A stretch of 6,947 nt of DNA from Methanobacteriota archaeon (GTDB lineage: Archaea; Thermoplasmatota; Poseidoniia; Poseidoniales; Poseidoniaceae): positions 5,169 to 12,115 of the forward strand of contig PBXF01000014.1 of the NCBI GenBank assembly GCA_002727515.1, read 5' to 3'. The notes below the pieces were generated by a model. The model saw only the letters and a list, made by a program, of their open reading frames with translations, searched no databases and had not been told where the DNA came from. Made by a program: the position numbers and the translations under genes. Shown here piece by piece: positions 1 through 5,541 of the stretch. Each line of letters opens with the position of its first letter. Positions within the stretch are counted from its first letter, which is position 1.

Positions 1-1286
1 AACATTTCTTTCAACAATGGACCGTCGAATTCTTCTCTAACAGTTTTCTTGAAAGACTGGAATGCAGAGTTATTGATTTCTTGGAAGCCTTCACCTTCCA
101 CTTGACGAATATTTACTCTACGAATCATATGCCCCTCAATCTTTAGTTCTCTTAGCAATTCAAGATTGATATCGTAGGTGTTGTTGGTTTCACCATTTAA
201 TCCAGCGATAAAATTCAGTCCAGGAAGAAGTTTTGGTAAACCCCTTTCACCTCTTTCCTTTCCATATTTATTGATAAGACCAATAGCGGACTTTAATTGC
301 TTAGAATCACAATTCAGCCAATTTTCTTTATGCACATTTGGGTCTGCAGATTCAAGACCAAAAGAGAGAACTGCTCCGTCAGAGAGTGTCTCAATGAGAG
401 TTTTTGTTATCTCTTCTGCAGGTTCGAGATTTTCTGCTATAATCGATGGGTTTCCATTGTCTGTATGAAGTATTTTCAATCTTTCATCATCTCTTAGGCC
501 ATGTAATAGTTTAGCAATTGGCTCTGGGTTCGGAACTGGATATTCAAGTTCAACGACACCATCTGCCATGTATGTGTAGGTATCAGTCATGCCTCCAAGT
601 CTGACATGCTCAACTCCCATGTCATGAGCGATTTTCACCTCTTCAATGATGTCTTCAGGGCTTCTCCAAATGGGAACTCCTTTCTTTGGTTCAATACAGA
701 ACTTGCAACCGCGCTTGTACCTAACACATCCTTGGTAGACTTCGACCTCGTATGTTAGAGGTCCGCCCAAATCAGGATTGTTTGATACTGCCTTTGATTT
801 CGCTCCATGTTGCGCCCAAACCGTCCATTGCTCTGCATTTCGTCTTTGATGTTTCCAAGTATTATTTTCAAGATAAAAATTCAATGTAGCATCTGTATCT
901 TGCAGAGCAAGGAATAAATTTGCCTGCAACGGGCTCCATCCTTGATGTCGCCACCCTCTGATCGCCCAACCACCACACAATATCGGAACGTCTCTAGGGG
1001 TTTGCCCAATGATTTCTCTTGTCTCATTCAATGAGATCGGAGTGCCACGTAGATATTTTCCTGGAACAATCGCTCCTGCGAGAATAACGATTCCAAGCCT
1101 ATTTTCGAGAGTTCTGGGATTTATTCGAAAACTGTCGATAGTGCAGTATTCATATTCGATATTCCTCTTTTCCAAAACCCCACAGATGTATCGGACGTGG
1201 AAACCTACGTAAGGAGGCACTCCAAATGCAGCAGGCTCGTCTTCATATCCATCAATAACGAGCCACGTAGGATTTGGCTCAACCAA
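1..1286 (-). CDS. Radical SAM protein, COG1031-like (C-terminus cut by window edge)
   Basis: The frame is open from a TTG at 1286 to the left edge, giving 428 residues without a stop; the C-terminus is missing. The N-terminus (VIDGYEDEPAAFGVPPYVG, residues 10-28) matches my memory of the archaeal COG1031 family of uncharacterised Fe-S oxidoreductases. These have an N-terminal cobalamin-binding-like region, a radical SAM core and a C-terminal helix-hairpin-helix, which would lie outside the window. The cluster-binding cysteines are C187, C194 and C197 (CVRYKRGCKFC), a CX6CX2C spacing instead of the usual CX3CX2C. Further core motifs are RLGG near 229-232, HTDNGNP at 274-280 and FGLESADP at 309-316. 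The previous in-frame codon group ends at the TGA of the exosome gene, and a GAGGTGA ribosome site sits four bases before the TTG, so the TTG start is well supported. The substrate is unknown; RNA modification is a guess from the neighbours. Confidence 0.82.
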   Translation of the reverse strand, partial: MVEPNPTWLVIDGYEDEPAAFGVPPYVGFHVRYICGVLEKRNIEYEYCTIDSFRINPRTLENRLGIVILAGAIVPGKYLRGTPISLNETREIIGQTPRDVPILCGGWAIRGWRHQGWSPLQANLFLALQDTDATLNFYLENNTWKHQRRNAEQWTVWAQHGAKSKAVSNNPDLGGPLTYEVEVYQGCVRYKRGCKFCIEPKKGVPIWRSPEDIIEEVKIAHDMGVEHVRLGGMTDTYTYMADGVVELEYPVPNPEPIAKLLHGLRDDERLKILHTDNGNPSIIAENLEPAEEITKTLIETLSDGAVLSFGLESADPNVHKENWLNCDSKQLKSAIGLINKYGKERGERGLPKLLPGLNFIAGLNGETNNTYDINLELLRELKIEGHMIRRVNIRQVEGEGFQEINNSAFQSFKKTVREEFDGPLLKEM

Positions 1287-1290
1287 AAAA

Positions 1291-1297
1291 TCACCTC
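1291..1297 (-). promoter_or_regulatory. Ribosome binding site GAGGTGA that fixes the TTG start
   Basis: On the minus strand GAGGTGA overlaps the TGA stop of the Csl4-RRM gene and lies four T residues before a TTG codon. It is a near-full match to the anti-Shine-Dalgarno complement GGAGGTGATC. It decides the start of the radical SAM gene and implies that it is translated from the same message as the upstream gene. Confidence 0.7.
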
Positions 1298-2651
1298 AGT
1301 TTCGATTTCTTCGGAATTTTTTCTTCTTTCCAGATGCTTCTTCTTCAGCAATTGCTCTTAATTCTCTAGCCGATTTACCGCCTTTCTTCTCGCTTGGTTT
1401 TGCTAAATCAACCTTGATTATTCTGGTCATGAATTCTGTTCCGTTAAGTTTCGATACTACATCTGCGCCTGCAGTTTCAGGTTGGATAGTGACGAAAGCA
1501 AATGCCTTTCTTTTTCCTGAGCGATCTGTTGCCCACTGTACATGGACTGAATCACAATGATCTTTGAATATCTTTCCTAGGTCATCGTCACTAGCATCAA
1601 ATGGAAGATTTCCAACATAGAGTCTACAGCCCTTAGGTCTGTCTCTCTTTGGTTTCTTATCTCTAGGAGCATCAGCATCTCTTACACCGATTCTTCTTCC
1701 TTTAATTCTGTGGCCATCCAATGCTTTTGCTGCGGCTTCAGCCATCGATTTGTTTGCGAATGTTATGAATCCAAAGCCTCTGTTGTTTCCATTGTCATCC
1801 TTCATGATAGCGAAGTCTGTTATGTCCCCATGTGGTTCAAACAATGAACGAATATCATCATCTTGTATATCATTTGGAAGGCCACCAACGAATAATTTGC
1901 ATCCAGGTGGTGCTCTTGGTTTTCTTCCTCCTCTTCCACCGGCGTCGTCGAATCTAAAATACTCTCTTGGAGAACCATCTTCCCTTACATCTTCAGCGAT
2001 GTATGTGGCTCTTCCAGCACTTCCTTTTGCGAATAGAGCTTCAGCATCTCCACTCCATCTTTTGTTTCCGCCATTGAGCGCAGACATCCCTGTCGAGCCA
2101 CCAAAATCATCAGCCATTGCTCTAAATGCACGGTTTTCGCATGTAGGACAGTAAACATTCCAGTCACCTTGTTGCTGTGCTTCAAATTCAGAACCACACG
2201 GAGGGCATATTGCCCAGAGGACTCCACAGTTGCTTTCTCCACGCATGTCAACACGAACCACATTTTCCACTTCAGTTACCTTTGCTCTGACTAGGTCTCG
2301 CACCCTTAGTGCATCAGCAGTATTGTGTAAGAATCTGTCACAGATTGCAGTTACATGCATTTGCGCATACATCTGATCTGCCATAACCACACGGTTAGGT
2401 TTGTTTTCTACGCTCAATACGCGTATTTCGCCTGATTTTTCATGCAATTTGGAAACTTCTCCAATTACATAATCTCCTACTTCTAATCTGAGTAATTCAT
2501 TATGAGATTGAACGCTAATTACACCGTCAGTTTCGATGACTACACCTGTTAGAAGAGATACTAAATCTCCATTTCTCTCTATTGTTCCTTCACCAGATGT
2601 ATGTTCATCTGACTTTCCGATTATTGCTCCAGGGGTGACGATGCTCGTCAT
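1296..2651 (-). CDS. csl4: Exosome subunit Csl4 fused to two RRM domains
   Basis: Numbering is from the ATG at 2651 (451 aa). Residues 1-184 are a complete archaeal Csl4: N-terminal domain with TPGAIIGKSDE and GEGT (6-23), an S1-like fold (about 53-140), and a zinc ribbon with C149, C152, C168 and C171 ending in RAMADDFG. Csl4 caps the archaeal RNA exosome, binding RNA and recruiting DnaG. After a linker (about 185-250, Gly/Arg-rich at its end) come RRM1 (252-327; RNP2 KLFVGGL, RNP1 RGFGFITF) and RRM2 (342-417; RNP2 RLYVGNL, degenerate RNP1 KAFAFVTI), then a basic tail (KKKKFRRNRN). Archaeal Csl4 is usually under 200 aa, so the RRM half is an addition in a single unbroken frame. An alternative GTG start at 2681 adds ten residues; family N-termini favour the ATG. 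The METTL5-like gene lies upstream and a radical SAM gene follows after 9 bases. Confidence 0.92.
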   Translation of the reverse strand: MTSIVTPGAIIGKSDEHTSGEGTIERNGDLVSLLTGVVIETDGVISVQSHNELLRLEVGDYVIGEVSKLHEKSGEIRVLSVENKPNRVVMADQMYAQMHVTAICDRFLHNTADALRVRDLVRAKVTEVENVVRVDMRGESNCGVLWAICPPCGSEFEAQQQGDWNVYCPTCENRAFRAMADDFGGSTGMSALNGGNKRWSGDAEALFAKGSAGRATYIAEDVREDGSPREYFRFDDAGGRGGRKPRAPPGCKLFVGGLPNDIQDDDIRSLFEPHGDITDFAIMKDDNGNNRGFGFITFANKSMAEAAAKALDGHRIKGRRIGVRDADAPRDKKPKRDRPKGCRLYVGNLPFDASDDDLGKIFKDHCDSVHVQWATDRSGKRKAFAFVTIQPETAGADVVSKLNGTEFMTRIIKVDLAKPSEKKGGKSARELRAIAEEEASGKKKKFRRNRN

Positions 2652-2676
2652 TTTTTTCACGCTCGTATTTTTTGGG

Positions 2677-2692
2677 TTCACCCGAAGGTGAA
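2677..2692 (-). promoter_or_regulatory. UUCG-tetraloop hairpin at the 5' end of the Csl4-RRM gene
   Basis: On the minus strand TTCACC-TTCG-GGTGAA forms a perfect 6-bp stem closed by C(UUCG)G, an exceptionally stable RNA tetraloop. It lies 25 bases before the ATG at 2651 and contains the alternative GTG start at 2681-2679 in its 3' arm. No T-run follows it, so it does not look like a terminator. A role in start selection or mRNA stability is inferred. Confidence 0.4.
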
Positions 2693-2721
2693 TGGAAGTG
2701 GATATTCTAATGCGGTTAGTC

Positions 2722-2744
2722 CTTGTTCTTGAACCCCTCTCATC
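2722..2744 (-). repeat. Intergenic stop-codon motif, copy B
   Basis: On the minus strand this reads GATGAGAGGGGTTCAAG followed by AACAAG. It spans the TGA of the METTL5-like gene and opens the gap before the Csl4-RRM gene. About 18 of 23 positions match copy A at 3533-3554, allowing one single-base gap. This copy also holds a small GTTC-AA-GAAC inverted repeat. Function unknown. Confidence 0.35.
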
Positions 2745-3288
2745 GAGTTATACGCCAACATCTAATCTTGGTAGTGCCCATTTTTGAGCTATGGTGGCTG
2801 TAAGTTGCAGGCATTCTGAATTCTCCTTCCAGAATAATTTCCCCTTCAGGAAGGTGTGTTGCACTAGCGCTGTGTAAGATGTGAACGACAGGTGCAGCTT
2901 TTAGTGCCGCATCTAGAAATGGTCTGTCCGCACCATGTTTTTGCACACCCCATGGCGGATTCATAATTACAATATCTGCCTCGCCTATATCGATTTCACC
3001 AACTCGTCCAATTATTGTATTACCTAATTCTTGGCAAAGTTTTGCAGCGTCTTCATCACATTCAACAAATGTAACTTCAGCGCCCAGTAATTGTGCACCA
3101 TGCCCCAAGATTCCATTACCTGCTCCTAAATCTAGGACTTTTTTGCCTTCGAGGCCATCGTAGCCATCTATTTGTGCAAGCCATAGCGCAGCTAAGTCAC
3201 CCTCCGTTTGGTATTGCTCCAATTCCACGTGATTACATGGATGGTTGGGTAATTTGGACAATTTAATCGCCAGTTGGCGAAGCTTCAC
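2740..3288 (-). CDS. METTL5-like N6-adenine rRNA methyltransferase (COG2263)
   Basis: A 182-residue class I SAM-dependent methyltransferase of the COG2263/METTL5 family. The eukaryotic member methylates N6 of one adenosine in 18S rRNA, so the expected substrate is the matching 16S position. Numbered from the GTG at 3288: family N-terminus MKLRQLAIKLSKL, the LEQYQT signature (23-28), SAM-binding motif I VLDLGAGNGILG (51-62), the acidic strand VECDED (75-80) and catalytic NPPWG (110-114; NPPF is the form in METTL5). Upstream TTG (3300) and GTG (3297) codons are in frame, but the family N-terminus and a GGTGATC ribosome site at 3298-3292 favour 3288. The upstream zinc-ribbon gene stops five bases before this start, so translation is probably coupled. 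Eukaryotic METTL5 needs the zinc protein TRMT112; no TRMT112 is visible here. Confidence 0.88.
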   Translation of the reverse strand: MKLRQLAIKLSKLPNHPCNHVELEQYQTEGDLAALWLAQIDGYDGLEGKKVLDLGAGNGILGHGAQLLGAEVTFVECDEDAAKLCQELGNTIIGRVGEIDIGEADIVIMNPPWGVQKHGADRPFLDAALKAAPVVHILHSASATHLPEGEIILEGEFRMPATYSHHSSKMGTTKIRCWRITR

Positions 3289-3291
3289 ATT

Positions 3292-3298
3292 GATCACC
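3292..3298 (-). promoter_or_regulatory. Ribosome binding site GGTGATC for the methyltransferase GTG start
   Basis: GGTGATC on the minus strand equals the 3' portion of the ideal Shine-Dalgarno GGAGGTGATC. It covers the TGA stop of the zinc-ribbon gene and lies three bases before the GTG at 3288. It favours that start over the TTG at 3300, which would overlap the site itself. Confidence 0.55.
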
Positions 3299-3515
3299 AA
3301 CGTCTCTGTTGTTGCTGCTGATTGTTGTAACCCATTTGACGCATCTGCTGTGCCTGCATTTGTTGGGCTTGAAGTTGTTGAAATTGGAATCTTATTGCTT
3401 CTGCTTCTCTCCTAAGTGCCGCAATAAGTTGTTCATTGGGTTGTTGACCACCACAAAATCGGCAAAAGCGTGTGCCATCTGCTTGCATTTGGCCGCATGT
3501 CGTACAGAATGCCAT
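3294..3515 (-). CDS. Small zinc-ribbon protein with glutamine-rich tail
   Basis: A 73-residue protein starting at ATG 3515. Residues 4-21 form a zinc ribbon with two CXXC knuckles (C4, C7, C18, C21: FCTTCG and FCRFCGG). Residues 28-42 look like a charged amphipathic helix. Residues 44-70 are dominated by glutamine: 15 of 27, in QAQQMQAQQM and a run of five Q at 66-70; the protein ends RRW. There is no signal peptide or membrane segment. It could act as an adaptor that oligomerises through the Q-rich helix, or as an RNA or ribosome binder. Its stop is five bases before the METTL5-like start, which suggests co-translation and perhaps a working link. I do not recognise a named family. The four ordered cysteines, compact position and coupling make it a real gene, not a chance frame. 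Confidence 0.8.
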   Translation of the reverse strand: MAFCTTCGQMQADGTRFCRFCGGQQPNEQLIAALRREAEAIRFQFQQLQAQQMQAQQMRQMGYNNQQQQQRRW

Positions 3516-3532
3516 GATTATCCCAACACTAA

Positions 3533-3554
3533 CTCGTCTTTGAACCCTCGCATC
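3533..3554 (-). repeat. Intergenic stop-codon motif, copy A
   Basis: On the minus strand this reads GATGCGAGGGTTCAAAG followed by ACGAG. It overlaps the TGA of the acidic-linker gene and fills half of the 37-base gap before the zinc-ribbon gene. It resembles copy B at 2722-2744, in the gap before the Csl4-RRM gene. It may be a shared leader, processing or promoter element; function unknown. Confidence 0.35.
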
Positions 3555-4548
3555 AACTTACCATCTGCATAAATACAGGCCAAGTCTCGAAATTCTGTGC
3601 TAAGGCACGTTCGTTTATGTCCTCCATTCTAGCGTCTGACATCATTTCTGATGGGTCGACGCCTGCGTCTAGTAATTCCTGGACTAATGCACGGAATTCT
3701 TTCTCTATTGCAGGAGTGTCATCAACTTCTGGCTCGGCATCAGGAAGAGGAATTGATTCATCTGATTGAGATTCAGCCTTTGCTTCTTGACCAGGTAACG
3801 GAACTTCTTCTTTCTCAGCTTCTTGAATTGGTTCACTATCTGAAGTAGGCAGTGGAGTTTCTTCTGCTTCCGGCATCATTTCTTGGATGAATGCTCTCTC
3901 CATTTCGTCAACAGGTTCTTCATCAACTGGTTCAGGAGGCTGCTCGACAACAGGAACTTCTACAATTTCTGGTTCGGGTTTTGCTAATCCTACACCTAGA
4001 ATCTCGGCCTGCTGTCTTGCTAATTCAGCAGCCTGTCTTCTTGGTAAAGACACGAATGCTTTACCGACAAGAGCATGAATTGGGTAAGGAAGGTAGTACT
4101 TGTCCAAATTTGGCAGACTAGGATGTCTGAAGCATAGAATGGAATGCCTTTCGAAAGCTCGTTGATTTGGAATGCCTACTGAGAAAGGTGTAGGGTTGAT
4201 TTCAACAGTAGACCTCAGCCATCCTTCCTGTGTGACAAGTTGCTGCATCCAAATTCCCATATCCGAATTAGATATGTTGACGAATTGAAAAGAAGCATCT
4301 CTGTGGTCAAATCCTTGTTCTGCCAATAAATCCTCGGCTCCTCTAGGTCTGTGGAATATGCCCATGACTGGTTGTCCGTGGTCGATCATATCTCCATGAA
4401 GTTCCAATAATTTACGTTCCTTTCTAGGACACAGTAGCATAATTTCAAGCCTGTCTGCCCCAGGGTCCCATATTTCTCCCCATCTAGAAACGGCTTCATC
4501 TCTAAGTTGTTGGAATGTCATATTCGGAATCATTGCTGTGACGCCCAT
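3553..4548 (-). CDS. Hypothetical protein: globular N-terminus, acidic Pro/Glu linker, helical C-terminus
   Basis: I do not recognise this family. Numbered from the ATG at 4548 (331 aa), residues 1-180 have the mixed composition of a folded domain, with FQQLRDEAVSRWGEIWDPG near 12-30 and few cysteines (C40, C139). There is no signal peptide or membrane segment, so it is probably cytoplasmic. Residues about 190-280 are rich in Glu, Pro, Asp and Ser and look disordered, with PLP at 232-234, 250-252 and 267-269 (17-18 residue spacing). A short helical motif occurs twice: RAFIQEMM (218-225) and RALVQELL (286-293). The end (about 294-331) is helical with WPVFMQMVS. A GTG at 4563 would add five residues; the ATG is preferred because GGTGG lies four bases before it. 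It sits between asd and the zinc-ribbon gene. Confidence 0.75.
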   Translation of the reverse strand: MGVTAMIPNMTFQQLRDEAVSRWGEIWDPGADRLEIMLLCPRKERKLLELHGDMIDHGQPVMGIFHRPRGAEDLLAEQGFDHRDASFQFVNISNSDMGIWMQQLVTQEGWLRSTVEINPTPFSVGIPNQRAFERHSILCFRHPSLPNLDKYYLPYPIHALVGKAFVSLPRRQAAELARQQAEILGVGLAKPEPEIVEVPVVEQPPEPVDEEPVDEMERAFIQEMMPEAEETPLPTSDSEPIQEAEKEEVPLPGQEAKAESQSDESIPLPDAEPEVDDTPAIEKEFRALVQELLDAGVDPSEMMSDARMEDINERALAQNFETWPVFMQMVS

Positions 4549-4578
4549 GTAACCACCGTCCACTCCTATGCATGTGAC

Positions 4579-5541
4579 CTATTTGGTGATGTATGCTTCT
4601 TGTACCGCAAATTCGGCCAGAAGGATAACTCCTCCGGCTGCTCCTCTGATTGTATTGTGCGATAATGCATCAAACCTGACAATGTTTTTTTCTACACGTA
4701 TATTTCCAATGGTTGTAGACATTCCATTTCCTGCCCATAGATGATTCTCTCTTGTCGGGGTCTCAAGTATAATTTCGTTAACATTTTCTGGCGAGGATGG
4801 TAGATCTAGGGATTGGATTTTCATCATCTGTTCTACTTGTTCAAGAGTTGTCTCTGATTCAAGTTCTACGCCACAGGATACCATATGGCCGTCCCTCTCA
4901 GCTACTCTGTTACATGTGGCTAAAATCGGTACATCAATTTCTAGAAGATATTTCAATTCAGCCATCATTTTTTCTTCTTCCCCAGGAATTAATGGATTTA
5001 CATCACCTGAGAGTGCTTTTTCATCGAATAGTAATTTCCATCCTGCTCCAGACAAGGCCTGCCTTGTGAATATTGTAATAGATTTGATTCCTAATTCTCG
5101 CAATCCAGCAATTGCTGTGGCAACTGGAACTACAGTACAGTTTGTAGCGCATGCATGGCCTTCGTATTCATTCATGGTGTGAGGATTAATTTCAGGAATA
5201 ACCATTGGCACGCCTGCAATTCTTCTGAAAGTGCTAGCATTTGAAAACACATGGATACCCCTTGCCACAAGGGAGGGTTCCACTATTTCTGCAACATTAT
5301 TTGGCAGGGCTGAAAATGCAATATCAACATCTGGTATATCACTCATTGAACATATCAGAATATCGTAACTAGGCTTTGGAGTTTCAAGTCTCCATTCTAG
5401 TTCTTCGAACATCAATCCAACATTTTTGGGTGAACCAGCAATTGCCTCAACATCGAAAAATGGGTGGTTCCAAAGCAGTTCCTGTAAACGCTGACCTACA
5501 AGGCCAGTCGCCCCAAGAATCGCCACAGAATACCTTGTCAT
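4579..5541 (-). CDS. asd: Aspartate-semialdehyde dehydrogenase, archaeal type
   Basis: Reduces L-aspartyl-4-phosphate to L-aspartate 4-semialdehyde with NADPH, the branch point to lysine, threonine, methionine and isoleucine. The 320-residue protein has the N-terminal Rossmann motif ILGATGLVGQ (8-17), SALPNN (77-82), catalytic cysteine C135 in ATNCTVVPVA (132-141), QALSGAGW (161-168), the GEEEKMMAE stretch (187-195), R212 and H219 in NRVAERDGH (substrate-binding arginine and acid/base histidine of the family), and HNTIRGAAGG (295-304). It is slightly shorter than the roughly 340-360 residues usual for archaeal and fungal enzymes, but no key residue is missing. Its ATG overlaps the TGA of the glycosyltransferase gene (ATGA) and has a strong GAGGAG site upstream. 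Neighbours give no amino acid pathway context. Confidence 0.95.
   Translation of the reverse strand: MTRYSVAILGATGLVGQRLQELLWNHPFFDVEAIAGSPKNVGLMFEELEWRLETPKPSYDILICSMSDIPDVDIAFSALPNNVAEIVEPSLVARGIHVFSNASTFRRIAGVPMVIPEINPHTMNEYEGHACATNCTVVPVATAIAGLRELGIKSITIFTRQALSGAGWKLLFDEKALSGDVNPLIPGEEEKMMAELKYLLEIDVPILATCNRVAERDGHMVSCGVELESETTLEQVEQMMKIQSLDLPSSPENVNEIILETPTRENHLWAGNGMSTTIGNIRVEKNIVRFDALSHNTIRGAAGGVILLAEFAVQEAYITK

Noticed and set aside
178..497. Plus-strand frames of 96 and 66 codons opposite the radical SAM gene
   Set aside because: The minus-strand frame continues here without a stop and carries conserved-looking radical SAM sequence.
1750..2154. 134-codon plus-strand open frame opposite the Csl4-RRM gene
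   Set aside because: It lies wholly antisense to clear zinc-ribbon, linker and RRM coding sequence, and its translation shows no domain or natural composition.
2701..2708. AGAATATC on the minus strand as a TATA box that would place transcription start near the GTG at 2681
   Set aside because: The match is weak and no BRE is evident; spacing alone is not enough to call a promoter.
2731..2740. GGGTTCAA, resembling a tRNA T-arm
   Set aside because: There is no matching 3' half of the T-stem, acceptor or anticodon arm nearby; not a tRNA.
3651..4121. Several plus-strand open frames opposite the acidic-linker gene, rich in Leu or Ser/Thr
   Set aside because: They are complements of Glu/Pro-rich codons in the linker; low-complexity shadows with no ribosome sites.
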